Shown one piece after another: positions 20,533 to 29,462 of a DNA stretch of 64,000 bases. The notes below the pieces were generated by a model, which ran no database searches, was not told where the DNA came from, and worked only from the letters and a program-made list of their open reading frames with translations. The stretch's first letter is position 1. Every line of letters begins with the position of its first letter. Origin of the DNA: Candidatus Methylomirabilis sp. (GTDB lineage: Bacteria; DYJV01). Location of the stretch: positions 1 through 64,000 of the forward strand of contig DYJV01000001.1 in the NCBI GenBank assembly GCA_020722945.1, in the 5' to 3' direction. The position numbers were made by a program, and so were the translations under genes.

Positions 20533-21012
20533 TTGATAAAAGAATATATTAATTCATCAGATTTCTCTATTGAAAAAGCATTGACAGAGGTCATAAATGA
20601 TAAAATGCCATTCAATAAATTACTTGGTTTTAAAGTAAATAAAATATCGGAAAATTCTGTTTCCATAATATTTGATATGTCAGAAAATCTTGTGGGGAAT
20701 TTCCATCATAAAATTCTGCATGGGGGGGTTATCTCCTCTGTCCTTGATCTGGTTGGTGGATTTAATGCTTTTTTAGCACTTTTTAAAAAAGTATACACTT
20801 CTCTTGAATCTAATGAAAGAGTTGAAAAATTAAGTAATATAGCTACAATTGATTTGAGAGTTGATTATCTAAGACCTGGGAAAGGTAATTTTTTCCTTGC
20901 AGATGCGGCTATTTTAAGATTAGGCAATAAAATTGCAGTGACAAGGATGGAGCTAACAAACGATAAAGATGAACTAATTGCTCTTGGAACAGGGACTTAT
21001 AGTGTAGGATAA
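20533..21012 (+). CDS. Hotdog-fold thioesterase (PaaI/YigI-like)
   Basis: A 159-residue hotdog-fold acyl-CoA thioesterase homologue. The catalytic-loop region is FHHKILHGGVISSVLDLVGGF, where HGG followed by an acidic residue is typical of the PaaI-like superfamily, with a C-terminal VDYLRPGKG strand that fits 4HBT proteins. The acyl substrate is unknown. The start is TTG at 20533 after AAAAGGATT. It lies 6 nt before the dppB-like permease gene, so transcription is probably shared. Confidence 0.75.
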   Translation: MIKEYINSSDFSIEKALTEVINDKMPFNKLLGFKVNKISENSVSIIFDMSENLVGNFHHKILHGGVISSVLDLVGGFNAFLALFKKVYTSLESNERVEKLSNIATIDLRVDYLRPGKGNFFLADAAILRLGNKIAVTRMELTNDKDELIALGTGTYSVG

Positions 21013-21018
21013 ATTTTT

Positions 21019-21990
21019 ATGTCAAATTATCTAATAAAAAGATTTCTAAGTATGATTATTCTTTTGTTTGGAATAACCTTGCTATCTTTTTCTGTTATAC
21101 AGCTTGCACCGGGATCACCTATTGATGTAGAAACATCACTGAATCCCAAACTATCAAAAGAAGCTAAAGAGCAGCTTATCAAATTTTATGGTTTAGACAA
21201 ACCTATTTACATCCAATATTTTAACTGGCTAAAAAAAATAGTTGTTTTAGATTTTGGTTACTCATTTTCATCTGATCATAGGAAAGTTGTTGATAAAATA
21301 GTAGAGAGGATACCTATTACCCTTATTTTGAATTTTTTGTCAATTTTGATTATTTTTATGATTGGAATTCCGATAGGTGTAATTGTTTCTATATATCAAA
21401 ATAGCTTTGTAGATAAGTTTTTTTCATTTTTTGTTTTTATTGGATTTGCATTGCCTACTTTTTGGATTGCTCTTCTTCTTATGATGTTTTTTGGAATAAA
21501 ATTGGGCTGGCTACCTATCTCAGGGATCAAATCATTCAATCATGAGAATCTTTCTTATCTTGCTAAAATTATTGACTATTCCAAACATTTGATTCTTCCC
21601 CTTTCTGTAAGCATAATAGGGGGTCTTGCGGGAATTTCAAGGTATGTAAGAGGGAATATGATTGAAGTTTTAAAAATGGATTGCATACTTGCTGCAAAAG
21701 CGAGAGGTATTTCTAAAGTTTCTATCTATATGAAACATGCTCTTAGGAATGCTTTGATTCCTGTTGTAACAATACTTGGATTATCTTTGCCCGGCTTAAT
21801 AGGTGGAAGTGTTATTTTTGAGTCTATTTTTGGGATTCCGGGGATGGGGTTACTCTTTTATCAAAGTGTAATGGGGAGAGATTATCCTGTTATAATGGGA
21901 ATACTTTTTATTGGTGCAATCCTTACCTTGTTGGGAAACTTACTTGCGGATATATGTTATGCTTTTGCTGATCCAAGAATTAGAAAGTAG
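21019..21990 (+). CDS. dppB: Dipeptide/oligopeptide-type ABC transporter permease (DppB/OppB)
   Basis: Inner-membrane permease of 323 residues. It starts MSNYLIKRFLSMIILLFGITLLSF, the characteristic DppB N-terminus with PGSP soon after. It has six membrane segments and the EAA loop as YVRGNMIEVLKMDCILAAKARGIS followed by HALRNALIPVVTILG. The final ADPRIRK tail is the usual DppB ending. The partner permease is next, 3 nt away. No binding-protein or ATPase gene is adjacent, so the rest of the transporter must be encoded elsewhere; the substrate could be peptides, nickel or other ligands of this family. Confidence 0.9.
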   Translation: MSNYLIKRFLSMIILLFGITLLSFSVIQLAPGSPIDVETSLNPKLSKEAKEQLIKFYGLDKPIYIQYFNWLKKIVVLDFGYSFSSDHRKVVDKIVERIPITLILNFLSILIIFMIGIPIGVIVSIYQNSFVDKFFSFFVFIGFALPTFWIALLLMMFFGIKLGWLPISGIKSFNHENLSYLAKIIDYSKHLILPLSVSIIGGLAGISRYVRGNMIEVLKMDCILAAKARGISKVSIYMKHALRNALIPVVTILGLSLPGLIGGSVIFESIFGIPGMGLLFYQSVMGRDYPVIMGILFIGAILTLLGNLLADICYAFADPRIRK

Positions 21991-21993
21991 TCT

Positions 21994-22824
21994 ATGTTAA
22001 ATCTAAAATTTAGAAAGAATATTTTATTTTTTTCAGGTATTATCTTAATTATTATACTCTTTATTTTTGCTATTTTTGCCCCTTATATAGCAAATTATAA
22101 CCCCTCTGATATAGATATAAAAAGTATTCTTTCCCCACCATCACCAACCCACTTTTTAGGGACAGATGAGCTGGGGAGAGATGTTTTTTCAAGGCTTGTA
22201 TATGCTTCAAGGGTTTCTATCAAGGTTGCTTTCCTTGCGATAAGTATATCAGTGGTTATAGGTGTTTTATTGGGTTCTGTTTCAGGGATATTTGGAGGGG
22301 CAGTTGATTCTTTTATTATGAGATTTGTTGATGTTATGTTATGTTTTCCAACTTTTTTTCTTATTCTTGCTGTTATTGCATATCTTGAGCCTTCTATCTT
22401 CAATGTTATGTTAATTATAGGAGCAACCAGCTGGATGGGAATCTGCAGGATGGTAAGAGCAGAGATACTCTCTTTAAAAAATAGGGAATTTGTTCTTTCA
22501 AGCCGTATAAGTGGAGCATCTATTAGCAGGATTTTATTTATACATATACTTCCAAATGTTTTGCCAGTTGTCTTGGTATATGCAACTTTAGGGATAGGTG
22601 GAGCAATCCTTACTGAATCTTCTCTCTCTTTTTTGGGTCTTGGAGTTCAGCCTCCTAATCCAAGCTGGGGTAATATGTTGATGAGTGGTAAAGATAATAT
22701 AGAATTTGCTTGGTGGCTCTCTGTTTTTCCGGGTTGTTCAATCTTTGTAACTATAATTGCTTTTAACTTTATTGGTGAAGGGTTACAAGATATTTTAAAT
22801 CCAAAAAAGCTAAATGAATCGTAA
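21994..22824 (+). CDS. dppC: Dipeptide/oligopeptide-type ABC transporter permease (DppC/OppC)
   Basis: Second permease, 276 residues, pairing with the upstream DppB-like protein. It has an N-terminal anchor helix, then the family motif HFLGTDELGRDVFSRLVYASRVS. The EAA loop is AEILSLKNREFVLSSRISGASISRILFIHILPN, and LSFLGLGVQPPNPSWGNML and LQDILNPK are the usual DppC C-terminus. The stop codon overlaps the methyltransferase start by 11 nt. Confidence 0.9.
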   Translation: MLNLKFRKNILFFSGIILIIILFIFAIFAPYIANYNPSDIDIKSILSPPSPTHFLGTDELGRDVFSRLVYASRVSIKVAFLAISISVVIGVLLGSVSGIFGGAVDSFIMRFVDVMLCFPTFFLILAVIAYLEPSIFNVMLIIGATSWMGICRMVRAEILSLKNREFVLSSRISGASISRILFIHILPNVLPVVLVYATLGIGGAILTESSLSFLGLGVQPPNPSWGNMLMSGKDNIEFAWWLSVFPGCSIFVTIIAFNFIGEGLQDILNPKKLNES

Positions 22825-23446
22825 TATTTTTGAACAATATTATCAAAAATATGATAAATGGTATGATGAAAAAAAATTTGTATACTTATCAGAACTTCAA
22901 CTCCTAAAAAAGGTTTTATCTCATGTAGAAGGGTTATCTTTGGAAATTGGGGTTGGAAGTGGTAGATTTGCCTCTGAGCTGAATATTAGATATGGATTAG
23001 AACCTGCTTTTAATGCTATTAAAGTTGCTTCATCAAGGGGTGTAATTTCTATATCAGGAGTTGGTGAATCATTACCATTTAAAGATAATTCTTTTGATTT
23101 AATTCTTTCACTTACTGTATTTGAGTTTGTAAATGATTTAGATACTGTTTTAAATGAGATAAGAAGAGTTCTTGTTGGGAATGGAATTTTGTTAGTTTCT
23201 ATTATTGATGCTGATTCTTTTTTGGGGAAAATATATAAAAGCAGTAGAGAATCTATATTTTATTCAAAAGCGAATATCTTTTCAGCTTCTGAACTTTTAA
23301 ATATTCTTAACTCTTCAAAATTTGAGGTTGTAGAAATTTATCAGACTCTTTTTAAAAAATTAGAGAAGATAGAAGAATCACAAAATTATAAAAAAGGTTT
23401 TGGTGAGGGTGGATATGTTGTTTTTAAAGCAGTAACTAAAAAATAG
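22814..23446 (+). CDS. SAM-dependent methyltransferase (Methyltransf_11 type)
   Basis: A 210-residue class I methyltransferase with motif I LEIGVGSGRFASEL, an acidic-position segment GLEPAFNAIKVA, the post-motif GESLPFKDNSFDLILSL and motif LNEIRRVLVGNGILLVSI. Small-molecule methyltransferases (BioC- or UbiE-like relatives) share these motifs; nothing in the sequence fixes the substrate. It overlaps dppC by 11 nt, suggesting translational coupling. A BioC role is possible because bioA lies 5 kb upstream, but this is a weak inference. Confidence 0.8.
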   Translation: MNRNIFEQYYQKYDKWYDEKKFVYLSELQLLKKVLSHVEGLSLEIGVGSGRFASELNIRYGLEPAFNAIKVASSRGVISISGVGESLPFKDNSFDLILSLTVFEFVNDLDTVLNEIRRVLVGNGILLVSIIDADSFLGKIYKSSRESIFYSKANIFSASELLNILNSSKFEVVEIYQTLFKKLEKIEESQNYKKGFGEGGYVVFKAVTKK

Positions 23447-23516
23447 TTTTATTTTTTTTATCTTTGTTGTATTTAGATTCTAATAAATAAAATTTATAAA
23501 TTTGGAGGGAAGATAG

Positions 23517-23693
23517 ATGGATGATAAGTTTGTTGAAGCTATTAAAGATTTTGCAAAAAAAAATGATAACAAAATAACTTGTTCAGATGCGTGGTCTTTA
23601 GCTGACAAATTTTTAGTCAAAAGGTCAGATATGGCTGATTTATTGACTAAATTAAATATAAAAATTATAAAATGTCAATTAGGTTGTTTTTAA
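23517..23693 (+). CDS. 58-residue winged-helix-like protein ending in a CxxxC motif
   Basis: Short gene, MDDKFVEAI at the start and KCQLGCF at the very C-terminus. GGAGGGA lies 8 nt before the ATG, an excellent ribosome site. The middle (TCSDAWSLADKFLVKRSDMADLLTKLNIKI) reads as a helix-turn-helix-like stretch. The terminal C-x-x-x-C could bind a metal or an Fe-S cluster. It is followed 15 nt later by the NifU/IscU-like scaffold gene, so an Fe-S-linked role is plausible. I do not recognise a named family with certainty. Confidence 0.75.
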   Translation: MDDKFVEAIKDFAKKNDNKITCSDAWSLADKFLVKRSDMADLLTKLNIKIIKCQLGCF

Positions 23694-23708
23694 TAAAGGT
23701 GATTTGCT

Positions 23709-24101
23709 GTGAACGAAGAGAAGCTAATGAAATATTTTTTAGAAGCTAAAGATCTTGGAGTGATAGATGAACCTACTACGGTTGGAATTGGGGGGGACCC
23801 TGGTTGCACAGATTACATAAAGATATACCTAAAAATAAGCCAAAATGATATTATAGAAGATGCAAAAGCTCAAGTGTTTGGCTGTCATGTTGCGGTTGCT
23901 TGCACAAGTGCCTATTTGCAACTTATAAAGAACAAAAATATAAGAGATGCGGTAAATATAAAGTCAAAAGATGTTGTGAAAGAAGTTGGTGGTCTCTCTG
24001 ATAAGAAAACGCATTGTTCAGAATTAGGACCTTTAGCTCTTGAAAATGCAATTTCTGATTATTTAATTAATAAATTATATGCAACTCAAGAAGATTCTTG
24101 A
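23709..24101 (+). CDS. IscU/NifU N-terminal-type iron-sulfur scaffold protein
   Basis: A 130-residue homologue of the Fe-S cluster assembly scaffold. Its three cluster-ligand cysteines sit in the expected contexts: GGDPGCTDYI, VFGCHVAVACTSAYLQ and KKTHCSELGPLALENAI. A fourth cysteine follows the second motif. No cysteine desulfurase, ferredoxin or HscA/B genes are adjacent. Its partner appears to be the preceding 58-residue protein. The start is GTG at 23709 with AAAGGTGA upstream. Confidence 0.85.
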   Translation: MNEEKLMKYFLEAKDLGVIDEPTTVGIGGDPGCTDYIKIYLKISQNDIIEDAKAQVFGCHVAVACTSAYLQLIKNKNIRDAVNIKSKDVVKEVGGLSDKKTHCSELGPLALENAISDYLINKLYATQEDS

Positions 24102-24126
24102 TTTTATTTTCAATATAATTTATAAT
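24098..24126 (+). promoter_or_regulatory. Promoter upstream of pgi and the cheA operon
   Basis: TTGATT (24098-24103), 17 bp, TATAAT (24121-24126). The -35 box overlaps the NifU-like stop codon. Transcription would begin near 24133, leaving a 28-nt leader with AAAAGGAAG before pgi. Confidence 0.65.
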
Positions 24127-24160
24127 TATAATATATTTTTTTAAAAATTAAAAGGAAGCT

Positions 24161-25495
24161 ATGAAAATAAAGATTGATTACAATTTTTGTATGGAAGATA
24201 TCATAGGTAAAGATGGGATATCACAGAAAGAAATATCCAAATTATCCCAATCTACAGAAGAAGTTCATAAAAAAATTATTAAAGAGAGAGATAATGATAT
24301 TATTGGTTTTTACAAATTACCTTTTTTAGATTGTAAAGATATTAAAAATAAAGCAAAAATTTTTCGAGAAAATTATAAAACTTGTGTCCTGATTGGAATA
24401 GGTGGTTCAGCATTAGGGGCAAATGCTATTTTTACTTCATTGTCAAAATTTTTTGATAATAGACTTTTTATTATTGATAATGTTGATCCAGATATATTTT
24501 ATGAATTGATCGATAAGATAAATATCAAAGAAACTTTTTTTGTTGTAGTTAGTAAATCTGGTGGCACAGCAGAAACAATCAGTAATTTTTTGGTTTTTCG
24601 AAAGTATTTGATTGATAATCTTGGTTTTGAAGAGTATAAAAAGAGAGTTGTTATAATTACTGACTCTAAAAAGGGACCACTTAGAGAGTTAGTTTTATCT
24701 GAAAATTTAGAAAGTTTCTCTATCCCTGAAAATGTTGGGGGAAGATTTTCAGTTTTATCTGCTGCTGGGTTGTTTCCTTTAAGTTTTGTTGGAATAGATA
24801 TAGAGCTAATCCTTGAAGGTGCAATATATATGAGTAATATCCTCCAAAATGATAATATTTTTGAGAATCCATCATATCTTCTTGGCTCCATACACTATTT
24901 AGCGTATCATAAAGGTAAATCTATAAATGTTTTTATGCCATATTCCTCTAAGCTACATAAAATTGCTGATTGGTTTATCCAACTATGGGCAGAAAGTCTT
25001 GGGAAAGAGCTTATAGGGATTACACCTCTCAAAGCAATTGGAGCTACTGACCAGCACTCTCAGTTACAGCTTTTTATGGAGGGTTCAAAAGATAAGCTCG
25101 TTACTTTTATTCAGATTGAGAAATTTAAAAATGATATACTGATTCCAGAGCAAGATATAAGTTCCAAATATAAATATCTGTTTAATCATTCTATGGGAGA
25201 GTTACTTAATAATGAGTGTAATGCTACTAAGGCTGCTCTTGCTATCAATGGTATTATGAATTATACTATTTTGCTTGAAGACCTAAATCCATTTATATTG
25301 GGAGAGTTACTTTTTATGTTTCAGGTGATGACTCATTATACAGGATATTTATTTGAAATTAATCCTTTCAATCAGCCAGGGGTTGAATTAGGTAAAGAAT
25401 TTACCTACTCTATAATGGGAAGAGATAATTATGCAGAAAGACATCATGAGTATCTTAATTTGATAAGCAGAAGTAAAAAAGAGTATATCTTATAG
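24161..25495 (+). CDS. pgi: Glucose-6-phosphate isomerase
   Basis: Interconverts glucose-6-phosphate and fructose-6-phosphate. The bacterial-type 444-residue form shows VLIGIGGSALGA, VVVSKSGGTAETI, the PGI signature region VGGRFSVLSAAGLFPLSF, and the catalytic segment GATDQHSQLQLFMEG. The C-terminal lysine lies in NQPGVELGKEFTY. It is followed after 13 nt by cheA, so it heads the presumed chemotaxis/chaperone transcription unit. Confidence 0.95.
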   Translation: MKIKIDYNFCMEDIIGKDGISQKEISKLSQSTEEVHKKIIKERDNDIIGFYKLPFLDCKDIKNKAKIFRENYKTCVLIGIGGSALGANAIFTSLSKFFDNRLFIIDNVDPDIFYELIDKINIKETFFVVVSKSGGTAETISNFLVFRKYLIDNLGFEEYKKRVVIITDSKKGPLRELVLSENLESFSIPENVGGRFSVLSAAGLFPLSFVGIDIELILEGAIYMSNILQNDNIFENPSYLLGSIHYLAYHKGKSINVFMPYSSKLHKIADWFIQLWAESLGKELIGITPLKAIGATDQHSQLQLFMEGSKDKLVTFIQIEKFKNDILIPEQDISSKYKYLFNHSMGELLNNECNATKAALAINGIMNYTILLEDLNPFILGELLFMFQVMTHYTGYLFEINPFNQPGVELGKEFTYSIMGRDNYAERHHEYLNLISRSKKEYIL

Positions 25496-25508
25496 TCCGG
25501 AGTATTTT

Positions 25509-28500
25509 ATGAATGATGAGTTTTCAGAATTTTTTTCTGATTTTTTAGTTGAAGCAGAAGAGCATATAACCAATATAAATAATTACCTATTAGAGATAGA
25601 AAGTCAGTTTAAGCAGGGAGAAGAGACCAGTTATGAGAGAATAAATGCTATTTTTAGAGCTGTTCATACTATAAAAGGCCTTTCTGGAATGCTTGGTTTT
25701 GAACCTCTTCAAAAACTTGCTCATGCTATGGAAGATCTTATGGGTGAAGTTAGAGAAGGAAAGAAAAAGCTTTCTGAGCCTATATTTAATATTCTTTTTT
25801 TATCTTCTGATCGGATAAATCAGATGTTAGAAGAGATTAAGCTAAAAGGTTCTACTACTACTTCCCCTGACGATATTGTTAATAATTTAAGAGAAATAAT
25901 AAGTAATAACATTGAGAAAAAAGAATCACCATCTCCAGAGTCTATAAATCTTGATTTTATTGATTTTAAAATCCCTATTGATGATTTAAAAATTACAGAG
26001 ATAGAGAGTGCTCTTTTAAGAGATGTAATTAGTAAAGATTTAAATGTTTTTATGGTAGTTAAAGAGATTGCAGGTGGAATTTCAGAGGATAAATTTAATA
26101 AACTGCCAATATTTAAAGATATAGATAATTGTGCTGACCTAATATTATATAGACCCACAATAGAAAATATTATATTATCTAAAAAAGACTCTATTTTTTG
26201 TTACTTTATATTTTCATCAAATGAAAGTTTTGATACTATCAAAGATAAATTTTTTGATGAGATAAAAGTTTTGAGAGTCTCTCTTAATTTAGATAATAAA
26301 AAGATTCAGGAGAGTAAAATGGCTGAAGAATCAAATTTTGAAGTATTCAGATTAAAGGATGCAGGTTTTGATGAATCAATAGTTGCAGAATTTTTTGAGG
26401 AAGTTGATGAGCTCGTAGAAAGTCTTGATATGAATCTTCTTGAGCTTGAGAAATCTCCTCAGGATTCAGAAACATTGAATGCTATTTTTAGAGTTGCACA
26501 TACGATTAAAGGTGCATCTTCAATGTTTGGGTTTGAACCTATTGTTAAGCTTACCCACTCTATGGAGAATCTCTTTGATAACCTTAGAAAAGGTTCTTTG
26601 ATTGTTAACTCACAGATTATGGATATATTTTTTCAAGGGGTTGACCTTTTAAAATCGATGCTCTCCTCTTTAAAAAATAAAGGGATAATAGACCAAAATT
26701 TTATCCCTATTGTAAAAAATATTAATGATATACTCAACAATAAAGGGGGATCTATCCCATCATCAAAAAGCGAAGCTGATATTTCTGAGGTAAAAGATAG
26801 TAGTAAATCTCTAAATTCTTCTAATGGACTTGACATTGATCTTGACCCAGAGTTTTACAATGCTCTTTCGGAAAAAGAGATAAATTTCATTGGTGAGGAG
26901 ATAGCGAAGGGGAATTATATATATGAAGTTGATATTATCTACCCTCAAGATGTTTTACAGACAACCTTTAAGCCATTTGAGGGATTGTTTACCGGAATAG
27001 AAATAGTTGGTGAATTGATATCTGTTTTACCTGATATTGGTAAAGTTCCTGAACTTTCAGATTACGACATAGAGAAATTTTACATTTCATTAAAAGTTAT
27101 AATATCATCTAATCTTTCATTTGAATCTTTTAAATCAATGCTTGCAGGGTTTTCCGATACAATGGAGATGAATTTTAAAGAATTGAATAAGAGAAAAGAT
27201 GACCATATAAAAATGATGAATATCGAAGATAAAAAAGATATAAAAATTCAAAATTCTAAACCTCAGGAGCCAATTATTGTGAAACAAGATAGTCCAATAT
27301 TAAAACAGGAGGCTCCTTCAGATTCACAAGGGAAAGATAAAGCTGATTCCTCCGCTTCTAAAAAATCTGGAGCTAATACAATAAGAGTGGATTTAGAGAG
27401 ACTTGATAAATTGTTAAATTTAGTCGGAGAATTTGTTATTGATAGGACAAGATTTGCACAAATAAGTCAGGAGCTTAGAGAAAAATTCCCGCATGATCCT
27501 CTAATTGTTCAATTGAATGAAACCAACCAGATATTTGGTAGACATATGAATGAGATACAAGAAGTCATAATGAGTGTCAGGATGATACCTATTGGCAATA
27601 CTTTTAACAAATACCCAAGAATAGTGAGAGATTTAGCAAAAGATAGTGAAAAGGAGATAAATCTTGAAATAAGTGGGCAGGAGACAGAACTTGATAAAAC
27701 TCTTGTTGAGGAGATAGGTGACCCTTTGGTTCACTTGATAAGAAATGCCATTGATCACGGAATTGAAAAGCCTGAGGAGAGAATAAAAAAGGGTAAACCT
27801 AAACAGGGCACAATTAAGCTTTCAGCTCATCATGAGGGTAACCATATTGTAATTACAATATCAGATGATGGCAATGGAATTGATACAGAGAGAGTGAGGT
27901 TAAAAGCTATTGAGAAGGGTTTGATAAGGGAAGATGACAATATGTCTAAAAAAGATCTTCTCAATCTTATTTTTGAACCTGGTTTTTCTACGGCTGCTAA
28001 GGTTACAAACATAAGTGGACGTGGTGTTGGTATGGATGTTGTAAAGAGAAATATCTCCAAGTTAAAGGGGATTGTTGATATTGATACATTTGTTGGTCAG
28101 GGCACTACAATAAAAATTAAATTACCGTTAACTTTAGCTATTATTCAGGTTTTAATGGTTCAAGTTGCAAGTGAAATATTTGCTATTCCTCTTCCATCTA
28201 TTATTGAAACAATAAGAATAGCAAAAAATGAGATACAGATAATAGAAAACTATGAAATGATTACATTGAGAGATTCTGTATTGCCTATTGCAAGAATTAA
28301 AGATATTTTTGAGTTAGATGATAAATCAAATAAAGGCTCCCTTTCTTATAATAATGAACTTGAACTTGATGAAAGTGGAAAATATTTTATTGTTATTGTA
28401 GGACTTGCAGAGCAGAGAGTTGGTTTGATAGTTGACCGTCTTATTACCCAGCAAGAGGTAGTTATTAAATCTTTAGGAGCTCTGCTCAAAAATTCCCGAG

Positions 28501-28604
28501 GTATTGCTGGAGCAACTATACTTGGTAATGGTAAAGTTGCACTTATTTTAGATATTGGTGAAGTTATAGAAGGTCTTAAAAGTATTGGAGTTGCAACTTT
28601 TTAG
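25509..28604 (+). CDS. cheA: Chemotaxis histidine kinase CheA with two Hpt/P2-like modules
   Basis: A 1031-residue chemotaxis kinase, much longer than the 650-700 of standard CheA. Hpt1 has phospho-His53 in RAVHTIKGLSGMLGF and Hpt2 has His331 in VAHTIKGASSMFGF. Each is followed by a P2-like domain, near 165-265 and 445-560, the second with YEVDIIYPQDVLQTTFKPFEGLF. The P3 dimerisation helices begin near 620 (IRVDLERLDKLLNLVGEFVIDR). The HATPase has the N-box HLIRNAIDHGIE (His742) and GRGVGMDVVK. The CheW-like P5 domain occupies the last 140 residues. cheW and a STAS gene follow directly. cheR and cheB are absent from the window. Confidence 0.95.
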   Translation: MNDEFSEFFSDFLVEAEEHITNINNYLLEIESQFKQGEETSYERINAIFRAVHTIKGLSGMLGFEPLQKLAHAMEDLMGEVREGKKKLSEPIFNILFLSSDRINQMLEEIKLKGSTTTSPDDIVNNLREIISNNIEKKESPSPESINLDFIDFKIPIDDLKITEIESALLRDVISKDLNVFMVVKEIAGGISEDKFNKLPIFKDIDNCADLILYRPTIENIILSKKDSIFCYFIFSSNESFDTIKDKFFDEIKVLRVSLNLDNKKIQESKMAEESNFEVFRLKDAGFDESIVAEFFEEVDELVESLDMNLLELEKSPQDSETLNAIFRVAHTIKGASSMFGFEPIVKLTHSMENLFDNLRKGSLIVNSQIMDIFFQGVDLLKSMLSSLKNKGIIDQNFIPIVKNINDILNNKGGSIPSSKSEADISEVKDSSKSLNSSNGLDIDLDPEFYNALSEKEINFIGEEIAKGNYIYEVDIIYPQDVLQTTFKPFEGLFTGIEIVGELISVLPDIGKVPELSDYDIEKFYISLKVIISSNLSFESFKSMLAGFSDTMEMNFKELNKRKDDHIKMMNIEDKKDIKIQNSKPQEPIIVKQDSPILKQEAPSDSQGKDKADSSASKKSGANTIRVDLERLDKLLNLVGEFVIDRTRFAQISQELREKFPHDPLIVQLNETNQIFGRHMNEIQEVIMSVRMIPIGNTFNKYPRIVRDLAKDSEKEINLEISGQETELDKTLVEEIGDPLVHLIRNAIDHGIEKPEERIKKGKPKQGTIKLSAHHEGNHIVITISDDGNGIDTERVRLKAIEKGLIREDDNMSKKDLLNLIFEPGFSTAAKVTNISGRGVGMDVVKRNISKLKGIVDIDTFVGQGTTIKIKLPLTLAIIQVLMVQVASEIFAIPLPSIIETIRIAKNEIQIIENYEMITLRDSVLPIARIKDIFELDDKSNKGSLSYNNELELDESGKYFIVIVGLAEQRVGLIVDRLITQQEVVIKSLGALLKNSRGIAGATILGNGKVALILDIGEVIEGLKSIGVATF

Positions 28605-28627
28605 ATAAAAAAAGGGAGGGTATTTAA

Positions 28628-28963
28628 GTGGATATTAAAAAAAATGTAGAAGGTAGTATTTTTATAATTCAAATTGATGGGAATCTAATTCTTTCTGATC
28701 TTAAAGAGGCAAGAGATTTTGTAAAAAATTGCATTGATAACGAAAATGCTACCGAAATAATTTTTAATCTTGATAATGTTGATTTTATAGATTCTGCAGG
28801 TATAGGTTTTATTGTATCTGTTTTTAAATCTATAAAATCGAGAAATGGTAAATTTGGACTTGCATGTCTTAAATCAAAGCCTAAAGAAGTCTTTAAACTG
28901 ACAAGGCTTGATAAAATTATCCCTATTTATGATAATGTAGAGAGGGCAAAGCAGGAGCTTTAA
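28628..28963 (+). CDS. STAS domain anti-anti-sigma-like protein
   Basis: A 111-residue single STAS domain (SpoIIAA/RsbV type). The phosphorylatable serine lies in FIDSAGIGFIVSVFK near residue 58, preceded by the typical IIFNLDNVDF strand. Such proteins are phosphorylated on this serine by RsbW-type kinases; the HATPase of the 19.2-kb gene is the obvious candidate partner. The start is GTG at 28628 with AAAGGGAGGG upstream. It sits between cheA and cheW, an arrangement that suggests a link between partner switching and chemotaxis signalling. Confidence 0.88.
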   Translation: MDIKKNVEGSIFIIQIDGNLILSDLKEARDFVKNCIDNENATEIIFNLDNVDFIDSAGIGFIVSVFKSIKSRNGKFGLACLKSKPKEVFKLTRLDKIIPIYDNVERAKQEL

Positions 28964-28964
28964 G

Positions 28965-29462
28965 ATGATAGAGGAGAATATAAATAATCTTTTAAAGAGT
29001 GAAGATTTTGAGACAAAGATTAAATTTGATAATAGGGTTCAGATGGTTGGCTTCAAACTTGGCAATGAAGAGTATATGGTTGAAATCAATAAAATCCGTG
29101 AGATTATTATGACTGCTGAAATTACCTATGTGCCAAGAGTTTCTGCTTACTTTGAAGGAGTTATAAATCTTAGAGGTCGAATAGTCCCTATAATAAATCT
29201 CAGAAAGAAGTTAAATATGCCCATTCAGGAAATTACCAGAACTACAAGAATTTTAATTATGGAAATACTTGATATGAGTGTAGGTTTTATTGTTGATAGA
29301 ATTACTAAGGTTATTATTATTCCTGAAAAAAATATAGATGCTACACCTACAACTTTTGGAAGTATTGCTGCAGAGTTCATAACTGGAGTGGGAAGATTTG
29401 AAAACAAAATAATTGGGTGGATAAATGTAGAAAAAATAATTGAAGATTGCATGGTAAAATAA
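28965..29462 (+). CDS. cheW: Chemotaxis coupling protein CheW
   Basis: A 165-residue SH3-like adaptor that links chemoreceptors to CheA. Recognisable segments are VGFKLGNEEYMVEINKIREI, the core VSAYFEGVINLRGRIVPIINLRKKL, and VGFIVDRITKVI. Its start is 2 nt after the STAS stop codon, and its stop codon overlaps the ATG of the Hsp70-like gene (TAATG), so all three are translationally coupled. Confidence 0.93.
   Translation: MIEENINNLLKSEDFETKIKFDNRVQMVGFKLGNEEYMVEINKIREIIMTAEITYVPRVSAYFEGVINLRGRIVPIINLRKKLNMPIQEITRTTRILIMEILDMSVGFIVDRITKVIIIPEKNIDATPTTFGSIAAEFITGVGRFENKIIGWINVEKIIEDCMVK

Noticed and set aside
29447-29461. Upstream ATG for the Hsp70-like gene
   Set aside because: It lies inside the cheW coding region and adds five residues before the conserved Hsp70 N-terminus; the TAATG overlap at 29462 is a better start.
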